Assembly (NCBI RefSeq): GCF_030409945.1 | Contig: NZ_JAUFQV010000043.1 | Coordinates: forward strand, 1 to 64,000 | Source: Vibrio tapetis subsp. quintayensis | Lineage (GTDB): Bacteria > Pseudomonadota > Gammaproteobacteria > Enterobacterales > Vibrionaceae | Reading direction: 5' to 3' | DNA: 64,000 nt | Shown here: positions 54,975 to 63,976 of the stretch, piece after piece | How the letters are laid out: each line of letters begins with the position of its first letter | How positions within the stretch are numbered: the first letter of the stretch is position 1 | Position numbers and translations under genes: made by a program | Notes under the pieces: generated by a model | Seen by the model: only the letters and a program-made list of their open reading frames with translations | The model's database searches: none | Told to the model about the DNA's origin: nothing

Positions 54975-55002
54975 AAAAAACTGACCCTAAAGTTAGTTTT
55001 TT
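54975..55002 (+). terminator. Terminator after the second nanM
   Basis: AAAAAACTGAC pairs with GTTAGTTTTTT (one G-T pair) over a 6-nt loop, so the T-run is part of the stem; a plausible terminator or attenuator between nanM2 and nanH. Confidence 0.6.
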
Positions 55003-55052
55003 GGTTCAGTTTGACTAAGACCCAATTGGACAGCAAACACTTTGATGGTTTC

Positions 55053-55077
55053 CCTCAGAGGCGTGAAACCTCTGAGG
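55053..55077 (+). other. Hairpin upstream of nanH
   Basis: CCTCAGAGG and CCTCTGAGG form a perfect 9-bp stem with a 7-nt loop, 72 bases before the nanH start and followed by TTATTGTCT. It may be a second terminator or a leader structure. Confidence 0.5.
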
Positions 55078-55149
55078 TTATTGTCTATTTGATAGTAAAC
55101 ATCAGCAGTTGGTGCTTGTTGTTCTCCGTTCTATTTAAGGAGAATTAAA

Positions 55150-56919
55150 GTGAAAAATAGAGAACATTGTTTAAAAGGAATTAACCTGTTAGCGAGCGTA
55201 GCAATTGCTTCATCCTTACTCGTATCTTTTCAAGCTAACGCCGTTGCTCCTAACATTCGCGATACCATCGTTTTTAAAGGTGGAGAAGGTGGCAGTAGCC
55301 ATTATCGTATTCCGGCTATGGTCGTCGCAGCCGATGGGTCTTTAGTCGCTTTTGCGGAAGGAAGAGGAACGTCTGGAGACCCTGGAAATGGTACTCCAAC
55401 AAGCATAAAGAGCCGTCGTTCGACAGACAATGGTCAAACATGGTCTGCGTATCAAGCGATCCAAGAAAATTCAGCCGAGGCATACTCTGACCCTCGTCCG
55501 ATGTTAGATGCAAGTAATGGCAGAATATTCGTCTTTTATACTAAGTGGGATATAGATTGTGCCCAAAACGGCAGTTGTGTTCCATTTGATGATCCAAACC
55601 ATAAGCTATTGTTCAAAACCAGTGACGACAACGGACAAACGTGGTCGACAGAAACGGATGTTTTAGATCAAGTCCGCGATGTGAACTGGTTTGCAAATGG
55701 TGATTCGACTCATAACGGCAGAGCCACTTGGTCTTATACACCAAGTGCTAGCCAAGTAGCGCAGGCAGCAGCCTCCGGTTGGCAACTCGACTGGAACTCT
55801 AGAGTCGCGAATGGAGCGTGTAACGTCCAATACTATGGTGATGGCAATACCCGTTACCTTGTTGATTTGGTCGTAAATGATGATAAGTCAGTTAAAGCGG
55901 TTTTATATGGCAATGGGAGTAACAACGAATACCCACTCAATTTTGATGTTGGTGGCTACCATGATTATCAAATTGTAGGCAGTGGCAGTAGTGCAAGCTT
56001 TTACGTCGATGGGACGCTAATTGCGAGTGGTTGGGGTGGTCAGTCTCATAGCGGTAAAACGGTCACGTGGGGCAATGGGTGTTCTTCGACTTCTGGCAGT
56101 GCAGCTTATAAAACCATCGACTTTTCTATTGCTAACACGGCGGTGGCTCAGTTCGATGCTACTTTAATGCGTCGAGTCAACGACAGCGTGATTAACCAAC
56201 CTTCAGAACAAGGCTGGGCTAAGACTGGGGCAAATGGTGGGCATGGCGACCCGGGCTGGAAGAGTATTAATGCAGGCCCGGGCCAAGGGATTCAACTGAA
56301 TTCGGGTCGTTTGATTTTCCCTGCAATCGTTCTAGATGCGTTTGAACAACTGTCGGTGGTTTCTATTTACAGCGATGATCATGGGGTTTCGTGGCAGGCC
56401 GGCCAACAAACACCGACCTACGCCCAAGAGCCAAGTGAAGCCGATATGGTTCAGCTTAACGATGGACGCATTTTACTTTCAGCACGTAACGATGGAGTCA
56501 CGGGAACGGGTAACTTTAATCGCTATCACTATATCAGCGAAGATAACGGTATTAGCTGGAAAGTGATTGAAGAAACCAGAAACTCAGTGAATGGCGCTTT
56601 ATTTTTTAAACTTGATCAAGTTGATATTGGTCTAGTGAGGTACGGCAACGACCGCGTACTGATGTCTGGCCCACAAGGCAACGGCGCAGTCAGTTCAGAT
56701 CGCAATGATTTGGCTATTTGGAGTGCGACGGATAATGGCAGTGGTGTGTACAATTTCACCCAGAGAACCCAATTTCGTGATGGATACAGCGCTTATTCAG
56801 ACATTGTTATCCTTCCTAATAAAGGTTCGGCTGGCAACGAAGATTTAGGGGTTATTTATGAAGCTAAATCGAGCTCCGAAATTCGAGTGATGGTGATGGA
56901 TATTAATAACGTTAATTGA
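55150..56919 (+). CDS. nanH: Exo-alpha-sialidase with a lectin insertion
   Basis: A 589-residue secreted sialidase. It has a signal peptide to about residue 31, then YRIP (the FRIP arginine) at about 52-55. Asp boxes are STDNGQTW, TSDDNGQTW, YSDDHGVSW and SEDNGISW. Between the second and third Asp boxes, about residues 178-345, is an inserted beta-sandwich (WQLDWNSRV... YYVDGTLIAS-type) like the second lectin wing of V. cholerae NanH. The N-terminal lectin wing of that 781-residue enzyme is missing. It releases sialic acid from host glycans for SiaPQM. Confidence 0.92.
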   Translation: MKNREHCLKGINLLASVAIASSLLVSFQANAVAPNIRDTIVFKGGEGGSSHYRIPAMVVAADGSLVAFAEGRGTSGDPGNGTPTSIKSRRSTDNGQTWSAYQAIQENSAEAYSDPRPMLDASNGRIFVFYTKWDIDCAQNGSCVPFDDPNHKLLFKTSDDNGQTWSTETDVLDQVRDVNWFANGDSTHNGRATWSYTPSASQVAQAAASGWQLDWNSRVANGACNVQYYGDGNTRYLVDLVVNDDKSVKAVLYGNGSNNEYPLNFDVGGYHDYQIVGSGSSASFYVDGTLIASGWGGQSHSGKTVTWGNGCSSTSGSAAYKTIDFSIANTAVAQFDATLMRRVNDSVINQPSEQGWAKTGANGGHGDPGWKSINAGPGQGIQLNSGRLIFPAIVLDAFEQLSVVSIYSDDHGVSWQAGQQTPTYAQEPSEADMVQLNDGRILLSARNDGVTGTGNFNRYHYISEDNGISWKVIEETRNSVNGALFFKLDQVDIGLVRYGNDRVLMSGPQGNGAVSSDRNDLAIWSATDNGSGVYNFTQRTQFRDGYSAYSDIVILPNKGSAGNEDLGVIYEAKSSSEIRVMVMDINNVN

Positions 56920-56930
56920 TCGGAATAGAC

Positions 56931-56960
56931 GCCAGAGCCTTATTTACATGAGGCTTTGGC
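56931..56960 (+). terminator. Hairpin after nanH
   Basis: GCCAGAGCCT pairs with AGGCTTTGGC (10 bp, one G-T) across ten bases, with no T-run. It probably terminates nanH transcription. Confidence 0.55.
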
Positions 56961-57016
56961 GTACGACTCCGGCGTAACGTTTCATTGGCCTAGGCTTGAG
57001 ATAAAGGGGGGAGCAA

Positions 57017-58921
57017 GTGTTTTCTACATGGATGAATAATATAGGTTTTAAGCAAAAAATAATCATAGGTTCCATCTTGCTTATGGTCGCGGCGATCGCA
57101 GTCAGCAATATGATTTTGTTTAATAAATACCAACAGGATTTAGAGAAAAACCTGATTGAAAAAATAGAGCTGGGCTTGAGCTTAGAGTCTTACAAAATTG
57201 AACAGTGGCTCGCGTCTAATGTTCGGAATTTGGAACGCTCGGCTGAGTACTTTCAAACAAGGCGTAGCCCCAAAGATATGGTGACGGCGTTAGGTCTAAT
57301 TGCAGAAACAGACAGCGTTGATGATGTTGTGATTGCGTTTGTCGATGGCACCGGGTTTTCTGCAAAAAATGGCATGTTAGACGTGACCGAGAGTGATCCA
57401 CGTAAGACACAATGGTTTACTCTTGTGATGAAAACCAAACAAACTAGCGTGACCGATTTTTATCAAGATCCTAAAACGGGAAAACCGACGGTCAGTATTG
57501 CTGCTCCGGTAAAATATGGCGTGTTGACACTAAATATACATTTAGAGCGTTTTAGTGCATTTCTCAAAAAAGCCAATATCGAAACGGCCGAAGAAACCAT
57601 ATATAATCAACAGCAACAGATCTTGTTTTCAACGTCACCATCTGAGCTTCTGGGGCAATCCTTACAACAAAGATTTGTTGCCGATACGATCAACGACCGC
57701 TTTCTCGCCACACTATCTGGGGTTTTTAAATACAGCAAAGATAATAAAGTTGGCCTTTTCTTTTCTCAGAGTTTTAAGGTGCTTGGTGAACAAAAATGGC
57801 ACCTGACACTGGAAACCGACGAGCAGATCATTGATGAAGCGCTTAAGGAGGCTTGGCAGCAGTTATTGATGGGGGGAGGTGTTTCTGTCGTTATTGCAGC
57901 CATGATTTTAATTGCAACCCTAGGGTATTTGTTCCGTCCCATTGTCGCACTTAAGAAAGTCGTGATTAGCCTTTCGTCCGGAGAGTGCGACCTCACCCAG
58001 AGACTACCCGTAAAAAACAACGATGATTTAGGGCAAATAGCTAAAGCCATCAACGAGTTTATTTTTAATCTGCAATTGATGATGAAAGAGGTCTCGGAGT
58101 CATCAGATCAAATTACACATTCTCTTAATCTTGTACACGATCAAGCGGATTCAAACCTTAATAAGCTCAATAGCCATGCGTTAGAAACGGATCAAGTGGT
58201 GACAGCCATGACAGAAATGACGGCTTCTTCTGAAGCGGTCGCGCAAAGCACGGTTTCCGCATCGGAGTTTACTCAGACCGTTATCGGTGAAATGACGCAA
58301 TCGCAACAGGTGGTTGGTGAAGCAGTGATTTGTGTTGAAGCTTTCGTTGATCAATTTGAGGTAATGGCTGAGCGCGTGACTCAAATGAGTGATGGAGCAT
58401 CTCGAATCAACGAGGTATTAACCGTGATCGGTGGCGTTGCAGAGCAAACCAATTTATTGGCACTTAATGCCGCGATTGAGGCGGCAAGGGCTGGGGAGCA
58501 AGGAAGAGGTTTTGCGGTTGTCGCGGATGAAGTCAGGGCGTTGGCGGCTCGTACTCAAACAAGTACCAATGAAATAGATGCGATGCTGTCAGAGTTAACG
58601 TCGCTGTCGCTTGGGGTGGCGAATAGCATGGGTAAAACCAGCGAAGCTAGCATTTCTACTGCAGAGCGAACAGCAAAAATATCCCAACGGTTAGAGTCGG
58701 TGGAAAGTTCGGTAAATAACGTTGCCAGCTTAACGTCTCAGGTAGCGGTTGCTTCCGAGCAGCAAAGCCTAGTAGCAGAAGAGATTAACGCTAATATCAG
58801 TACCATTAACCTTATCGCTGGCGAACTTATTGTCAGTGCTCAAGATACGCAATCCAATATTAGCAATTTACTGGATTCCAATGAGAGGCTGAAAAATGTG
58901 GTGATGAAATTTCGAGTATAG
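57017..58921 (+). CDS. Methyl-accepting chemotaxis protein with a single Cache-like sensor
   Basis: A 634-residue receptor. The GTG at 57017 follows GGGGGGAGC. A first membrane helix is at about 15-35, a periplasmic Cache-like domain runs to about 290, then a second helix, HAMP (RPIVALKKVVISLSSGECDLTQRLP) and a canonical signalling tip with EQTNLLALNAAIEAARAGEQGRGFAVVADEVR. The ligand is unknown. It lies just after the sialic acid regulon, so a sugar or sialic acid stimulus is possible, but nothing in the sequence proves it. Confidence 0.92.
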   Translation: MFSTWMNNIGFKQKIIIGSILLMVAAIAVSNMILFNKYQQDLEKNLIEKIELGLSLESYKIEQWLASNVRNLERSAEYFQTRRSPKDMVTALGLIAETDSVDDVVIAFVDGTGFSAKNGMLDVTESDPRKTQWFTLVMKTKQTSVTDFYQDPKTGKPTVSIAAPVKYGVLTLNIHLERFSAFLKKANIETAEETIYNQQQQILFSTSPSELLGQSLQQRFVADTINDRFLATLSGVFKYSKDNKVGLFFSQSFKVLGEQKWHLTLETDEQIIDEALKEAWQQLLMGGGVSVVIAAMILIATLGYLFRPIVALKKVVISLSSGECDLTQRLPVKNNDDLGQIAKAINEFIFNLQLMMKEVSESSDQITHSLNLVHDQADSNLNKLNSHALETDQVVTAMTEMTASSEAVAQSTVSASEFTQTVIGEMTQSQQVVGEAVICVEAFVDQFEVMAERVTQMSDGASRINEVLTVIGGVAEQTNLLALNAAIEAARAGEQGRGFAVVADEVRALAARTQTSTNEIDAMLSELTSLSLGVANSMGKTSEASISTAERTAKISQRLESVESSVNNVASLTSQVAVASEQQSLVAEEINANISTINLIAGELIVSAQDTQSNISNLLDSNERLKNVVMKFRV

Positions 58922-58994
58922 AATGACCTTGTACGTGAATAATAAAAGACAATCTAATAGATGAGGTTTGTCTATTACGATTTTGGGGGTTGAA

Positions 58995-59028
58995 GCCCTG
59001 TAATACTCAGTAACGGGTATCATAGGGC
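58995..59028. other. Two-part hairpin in the gap after the chemoreceptor
   Basis: GCCCT/AGGGC outside and ATAC/GTAT inside give a composite stem between convergent genes (58921 and 59091). A terminator role is possible; no T-run. Confidence 0.4.
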
Positions 59029-59090
59029 GAGAGGCTTAAGTGAATGTTTCTTGTCGTAGTGATTACTTTATGTCTGGGCTAAATATGGGC

Positions 59091-59612
59091 TTATATTTTC
59101 TCGATATACAAGATCACTTCACCAACGTTAAAGCCCCATTTAGTCATGTCTGTTTTGTTAAATAGGCGTTTCTCGTCAATTAGGAACATCCAGTCATCTA
59201 GAGTGACTTGGTAAATTGTGCCGTCGACGGGTATTTCTAGATCATACTTCCAATAAAGCGCTGAACCTTGAGTCTCTCCTGTCGCAACCCCGACCACGTC
59301 GCCTGCGGTACCTTGATACTGGTTATCCGACGTTTTTTCTAGTTGCCAAACTCGGGTTGATTTTTCGCCGTCATCGAACTCAAACCATTCTTTTATTTCG
59401 CCTTTATTGCCCTTCCAAGAGGCAAGAAGCTTAACGTCGAAACGGCGCAATAAGTTACCTGAGCGATCTAACACCATTCCGTATGCTTTTAATTCACCGT
59501 CAAAGAACTGCTCAAGTTTAAGCTCGGGTGTTGTGCCTTGGTGTTCATCCAAATTAGCACTGCCACATGCTGTAAGCAGTAGGATGAAAGACAATAATGC
59601 GAGTTTTTTCAT
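59091..59612 (-). CDS. DUF3833 lipoprotein
   Basis: A 173-residue lipoprotein with lipobox LTAC (acylated Cys16). The DUF3833 pattern is present: LEQFFDGELKAYGMV, WKGNKGEIKEWFEFDDGE, and LDDWMFLIDEKRLFNKTDMTKWGF. The function is unknown. Its ATG overlaps the stop of the chalcone-isomerase-like gene by four bases (ATGA). It is the last gene of the operon. Confidence 0.88.
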   Translation of the reverse strand: MKKLALLSFILLLTACGSANLDEHQGTTPELKLEQFFDGELKAYGMVLDRSGNLLRRFDVKLLASWKGNKGEIKEWFEFDDGEKSTRVWQLEKTSDNQYQGTAGDVVGVATGETQGSALYWKYDLEIPVDGTIYQVTLDDWMFLIDEKRLFNKTDMTKWGFNVGEVILYIEKI

Positions 59613-60133
59613 TGGTCTAATCCTAGAAGTTGAGAACGAAGATCCGGGTGGCTGGTTCGTTCAGAAAGCCAAATAGACAAAAATGCACCACCAAATAATG
59701 GGTCTGACAAGGTGCCGATGACTTTGTCTTCCAAATAAAAGGTGCTCACACCGTTTTTTCCGGCCACAAATGTGAGGGTATTGCCCGGTTCTACATCGGG
59801 CCAAATATCAGACAGCGGGGCAGACCAACGTTTAATTTGTTCATCTGAATAGCCCAGATGCTGCCATTGCTCAATGGTGGCATCGATAAGATCTTGATTA
59901 TCTATGGATTGGTAATATTCGATCTTGAGTGCTTTGTCTTGGGGTTGGTCATCGTTTGCACTCGCTGGATTTTCATTAGGCATTTCTTGGAAAAATTGAG
60001 CTTGGTATAAGGTCCAAAATAGGTAATCCATTTCACCTTGGCCCACTCTTTTTAGGTGGCTAATGGGTGAAGCCGATACGCTAAAGCTTAATGTTATGGC
60101 AGCAATAGTGAGAATAGATATGAACGTTTTCAT
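59609..60133 (-). CDS. Chalcone isomerase-like exported protein
   Basis: A 174-residue protein from the ATG at 60133; the longer ORF lacks a signal peptide, while this start gives TFISILTIAAITLSFSVSA. It carries the bacterial chalcone-isomerase-like fold (GQGEMDYLFWTLYQAQFF; LTFVAGKNGVSTFYLEDKVIGTLSDPLFGGAFLSIWLS). These periplasmic proteins are not known to isomerise chalcones; a fatty-acid-binding role is proposed. It overlaps the DUF2878 stop by four bases. Confidence 0.85.
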   Translation of the reverse strand: MKTFISILTIAAITLSFSVSASPISHLKRVGQGEMDYLFWTLYQAQFFQEMPNENPASANDDQPQDKALKIEYYQSIDNQDLIDATIEQWQHLGYSDEQIKRWSAPLSDIWPDVEPGNTLTFVAGKNGVSTFYLEDKVIGTLSDPLFGGAFLSIWLSERTSHPDLRSQLLGLDQ

Positions 60134-60645
60134 GCTTGGCCCCTGATTCCTGTTGCTGTGGTATGAGTGAGGTAGCGTTTTAAATAAACCATGGTTGGCA
60201 GTAATAAAGACCAAACGAGAATCAGAAAAATTGCAACATCGCCACTCGATAGCAGCGGTTGAATGACACCCGCTTTAATGCCTCCCCAATAACTGCTTGT
60301 GCCTCCTACCGCGCCAATGAGCATTAACGTCATCGCTGAGCGGTTATCAAGCCAACTTAAACTGTGGTTTAGGCTCATGACAAACATGACCCACATCATC
60401 AATAACCAGAATGGGAAGAATCCTTCACCAGCGCTAAATATACCTAAATCGAGTTGAACCTTATCTGCCATTAACCCGATGGGCACCAGCGCCAATAATT
60501 TCAAGTCTTGTCTGCGAGTGGGCGACAAAGCCACATGCACCACAAAAAGTATCGGCATTACCCAGTAGGCGTGCGAGTTAAATAGCGCTGCGCATGCCCA
60601 ACTGGCTTGAAAAAGAACCAGATTAATAATCCAAAACCGTTTCAT
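60130..60645 (-). CDS. DUF2878 membrane protein
   Basis: A 171-residue inner-membrane protein with about five helices, from the ATG at 60645 (AGAGGA upstream). The start lies inside the 3' end of the cyclopropane synthase-like gene (23 bases overlap). DUF2878 proteins occur next to cfa-like and DUF1365 genes in many gammaproteobacteria. The function is unknown, probably lipid-related. Confidence 0.82.
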   Translation of the reverse strand: MKRFWIINLVLFQASWACAALFNSHAYWVMPILFVVHVALSPTRRQDLKLLALVPIGLMADKVQLDLGIFSAGEGFFPFWLLMMWVMFVMSLNHSLSWLDNRSAMTLMLIGAVGGTSSYWGGIKAGVIQPLLSSGDVAIFLILVWSLLLPTMVYLKRYLTHTTATGIRGQA

Positions 60646-61903
60646 CTTGTTGTCCTCTGAATTGGGGTTTTCTCGCAACCACGTGATGTGTGCTGATCAC
60701 TCGCTCTAAGAACGCACCCTCGCAATAGCAAAGGTAGAAAATCCATAGTCGTTTGAATTGGTCGTCGTAACCTAAGTCCACTAATTGATCCCAGCTTTGC
60801 TCAAACTTGATGCGCCAGTCGTAAAGAGTCCGGGCATAGTGCAAGCCAATATCATGCATTTCGTGTACGACCAAATCGGTGTGCTTGGCCATTTGCTCTG
60901 TCATGACGGCAACGGAGGGTAGGCAACCACCCGGGAAGATGTATTTTTGGATAAAGTCGACGCTTTTTCTGTAGCTCTCATATCGGCCATCCGCAATGGT
61001 GATCGACTGAACTAACATTTTGCCGTCGGGCTTTAGAAGGCTGGAGCATTTATCAAAGAAGGTCGACAGGTATTCGTGTCCGACGGCTTCGATCATCTCT
61101 ATCGAAACCAGTTTGTCATAATGTCCGTCAAGGGCGCGGTAGTCTTTTTTCAGCAAGGTTATTTTGTCTTTAAGACCCAGTTGTTCAATTCTCTCTTTGG
61201 CGTATTGGTGCTGAGCATCAGAAATGGTGGTCGTGGTGACATGGCAGCCATAATGTTGAGCGATGTAAATGGCGAGGCCGCCCCAGCCGGTGCCAATTTC
61301 AATCACGCTGTCTTCTTGTTTCAACTCTAAGCGCTCGCAAATGGTTTTCATTTTAAGCTGTTGTGCGTGCTCTAGCGACGTGGCTTGTGGGTCATATATG
61401 GCACAAGAGTATTGCATTGCGGGGTCAAGAAAACGGGTGTACAGCTCATTGCCTAAATCATAGTGGGCTAAGATGTTTCGCTTAGAGCCATGCTCGGTGT
61501 TGGCATTTTTTCTTCTCAGTAGCAATTTCTTGAATTTGGACAACCACTGAACTTTATTTTCTATTTGATCGAGCTTTGATTGATTCTTCGCCATCGCTTG
61601 GATCACGCGAGTTAGGTCTGGGCTTGTCCACTTGCCATCGATAAAGGCCTCGGCGGCTCCTATGCTGCCGTTGTTAATGACATCTTGATAGAAGCTGGCG
61701 TCATGGATGTTGATTTCGGCAGACAACGCGGCGTGTCGGTCTCCGAAAACGTTATGCTGTTCGCCTTCGGTTACTTCGATATTGGCATGCTCAAGTTTAC
61801 TGAGTAGAGCAAAAATCAAATGACGATATTTTCCCATTGAGTCGCCAGCTTGTGTGATTGACGGTTGGGTTAATGTTTGATTCTGTTTTGCTATATTTTC
61901 CAT
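60623..61903 (-). CDS. cfa: Cyclopropane-fatty-acyl-phospholipid synthase-like methyltransferase
   Basis: A 426-residue SAM-dependent enzyme from the ATG at 61903 (GAGG five bases before); a longer ORF has no site. The SAM motif is VIEIGTGWGGLAIYIAQ, the CFA signature LEHAQQLKMKTICERLEL with SIEMIEAVGHEYLSTFF, and an active-site FPGGCLPS. It may cyclopropanate lipids or methylate them toward furan fatty acids as in Rhodobacter UfaM. The neighbours suggest the latter, but this is not settled. Confidence 0.9.
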   Translation of the reverse strand: MENIAKQNQTLTQPSITQAGDSMGKYRHLIFALLSKLEHANIEVTEGEQHNVFGDRHAALSAEINIHDASFYQDVINNGSIGAAEAFIDGKWTSPDLTRVIQAMAKNQSKLDQIENKVQWLSKFKKLLLRRKNANTEHGSKRNILAHYDLGNELYTRFLDPAMQYSCAIYDPQATSLEHAQQLKMKTICERLELKQEDSVIEIGTGWGGLAIYIAQHYGCHVTTTTISDAQHQYAKERIEQLGLKDKITLLKKDYRALDGHYDKLVSIEMIEAVGHEYLSTFFDKCSSLLKPDGKMLVQSITIADGRYESYRKSVDFIQKYIFPGGCLPSVAVMTEQMAKHTDLVVHEMHDIGLHYARTLYDWRIKFEQSWDQLVDLGYDDQFKRLWIFYLCYCEGAFLERVISTHHVVARKPQFRGQQDETVLDY

Positions 61904-61955
61904 GTAAACCTCGCTTGAGCGTATTGTTATCGTTATTTTTAGTGCTGACTTGGTG

Positions 61956-62699
61956 CTAAGAGTTAGACTCTGCCTCTGGGTGGGCAACAAACGGTACGCG
62001 TTTAAGTAACAGTTTGAGTGCTTGCCAGTAGATCCCTGAAACCACTTTGAGTGTCATTGCAGGGATTAAGCACAAAGTACGAGTTAATTCTTTATTGCTG
62101 AACTCGTGTTTTTGTAATGCCAGTGTGGCGTCGAACACTTTGTCTTGCTTGTGGTTTTCAATGTGTACTAATGTGTTTTTGTTCGGTGCTGAAATCGTCC
62201 AGTGATAAGTCATGTCCATTTCCATAAAAGGTGAAACATGGAACGCTTTTCTCACCTGCATACTTCCGTTCATATCGATTAAGTAGTAGTGCCTTTGCTT
62301 CCATGGTGTGTTGCTCACCTCGGCCAACATATATTGGCATTCACCTGACTCTGAGTAGCAAAAATAACAGTTGATTGGGCTGAAATAGAGCCCCATACAT
62401 CGAGCCTGAGCCAGTAATACCACTCGGTTGTCTATGTTCCAGTTGCCACCCAAGTCCTTTACTTTCTGATATATACGTTGCTTTAAATAGCCAGGTTCAC
62501 TTTTAATGTAATCTTTTTCATTAAATCGAATCGGGTTAAACCAATGTTCGCCAAAGATGCGGCTTCGCTGTGCTAATTCGGGTAGTTCATCGATATCGAT
62601 ACCCAACATATACAGTGAATAGTTGAACGCGTGAGCCACTTTTCCAAAACGGCGATGACGAACATTTCCCCAATAAATACCACTGTTATTACTGCTCAT
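61956..62699 (-). CDS. DUF1365 protein
   Basis: A 247-residue protein. DUF1365 motifs are IYWGNVRHRRFGKVAHAFNYSLYMLGIDIDELPEL at the N-terminus, RVVLLAQARCMGLYFSPINCYFCYS and EVSNTPWKQRHYYLID. The function is unknown; it travels with cfa-like and flavoprotein genes in the photo-oxidative stress cluster of several bacteria. It lies 23 bases after the flavoprotein and 52 before the synthase. Confidence 0.9.
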   Translation of the reverse strand: MSSNNSGIYWGNVRHRRFGKVAHAFNYSLYMLGIDIDELPELAQRSRIFGEHWFNPIRFNEKDYIKSEPGYLKQRIYQKVKDLGGNWNIDNRVVLLAQARCMGLYFSPINCYFCYSESGECQYMLAEVSNTPWKQRHYYLIDMNGSMQVRKAFHVSPFMEMDMTYHWTISAPNKNTLVHIENHKQDKVFDATLALQKHEFSNKELTRTLCLIPAMTLKVVSGIYWQALKLLLKRVPFVAHPEAESNS

Positions 62700-62722
62700 A
62701 ATTGGGCCTCAAAGAAAGATTT

Positions 62723-63976
62723 CTATAGGGACTGACCAAAACGCTTAGTCACATCTAAAGCACTGCGCACGCCGTCTTCATGGAACCCGCTATACCAATA
62801 GGCACCAACAAAGTGACAGCCGTTTTTTCCGCAGATGAGATCGCGTTTTTTCTGAGCGATGACGCTTGATTGATCCAACACCGGGTGATGGTAAACAAAG
62901 CTGCGAATGATCTTATTCTTGTCGATGGCTTCGCTTTGATTGAGCGTGACGCAAAATGTGTCTTGGCTGCGTATGCCTTGTAAGATGTTCATGTTGTAGG
63001 TGACGCAAGAAGGCCGAGATAAATTGCCGTCTAACATGTAGTTCCAACTTGCCCATGCTAACTTTCTGTCTGGTAACAAACGGGTATCTGTGTGTAAAAC
63101 GACTTCATTGCGGCTGTAAGGAATACCAGAAAGTACGTCGACTTCCAGCTCCGTTGGGTCGGCTAACAAACGCAGGGCTTGATCGGAGTGACACGCAAAT
63201 ATCACATCATCAAACAGTTGAGCGTCACCATTTTCCATGATGACTTCTACCCCCATATCCAAACGCTTGACGTGCTTGATGTTCGCACCAGTAATAATGG
63301 GTTTACTGAGCTTAGATTGGATGGCATTGACGTAAACACGTGAACCTCCCGGCACTACGTACCACTGAGGTCTGTCGGTGATGTTTAGTAACCCGTGATG
63401 GTAAAAGAACTGAATGAAAAACTTCAGTTCAAACTTTCCCATTTCTTCGAGGCTTGTAGACCAAATAGCGGCGCCCATTGGTAGTATGTAATGCTCACTA
63501 AAAAAGGCCGAAAAGTTGTGCTGTGCGAGAAATTCACCCAGAGTGGATTTGGCTTCAATGTTATTACTGCGAAATGCTTGCTTGCAAAGCTTATTGAACT
63601 TGATGATTTCACTGATTAAGCGCCAAAACTTGGGCTTGAATAGGTTGCTTCGTTGAGCGAACAGCGAATTGATACCGTGCCCGTTATATTCAAATTTGGT
63701 TTGCTTATTATGGACGCTGAAACTCATTTCTGTTTTTTGCCGTGTGATGCCTAATTGTGCTAACAATAAGTTGAAATTTGGGTAAGTGCGGTCATTGAAC
63801 ACAATAAAGCCGGTATCAATCGCGTATTGTGTTCCTTGGTGTTCAATATCGACGGTTGCTGTGTGGCCCCCGACGTACTGGTTTTTTTCAAATACCGTCA
63901 CTTTGTTATGCGCATCAAGTAGATAGGCGCACGTTAGCCCTGAGATGCCTGAGCCGATAATAGCGATGTTTTTCAT
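62723..63976 (-). CDS. FAD-dependent amine-oxidase-like oxidoreductase
   Basis: A 417-residue flavoprotein with the Rossmann motif NIAIIGSGISGLTCAYLLDA at the N-terminus, FEKNQYVGGHTATV, DTGFIVFNDRTYPNF and a C-terminal FVGAYWYSGFHEDGVRSALDVTKR that completes the FAD site. It belongs to the family paired with DUF1365 and cfa-like genes; one member (UfaD-like) is implicated in lipid desaturation or furan fatty acid synthesis. The first gene visible in the leftward operon; its promoter and any upstream genes lie beyond the window end. Confidence 0.9.
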   Translation of the reverse strand: MKNIAIIGSGISGLTCAYLLDAHNKVTVFEKNQYVGGHTATVDIEHQGTQYAIDTGFIVFNDRTYPNFNLLLAQLGITRQKTEMSFSVHNKQTKFEYNGHGINSLFAQRSNLFKPKFWRLISEIIKFNKLCKQAFRSNNIEAKSTLGEFLAQHNFSAFFSEHYILPMGAAIWSTSLEEMGKFELKFFIQFFYHHGLLNITDRPQWYVVPGGSRVYVNAIQSKLSKPIITGANIKHVKRLDMGVEVIMENGDAQLFDDVIFACHSDQALRLLADPTELEVDVLSGIPYSRNEVVLHTDTRLLPDRKLAWASWNYMLDGNLSRPSCVTYNMNILQGIRSQDTFCVTLNQSEAIDKNKIIRSFVYHHPVLDQSSVIAQKKRDLICGKNGCHFVGAYWYSGFHEDGVRSALDVTKRFGQSL

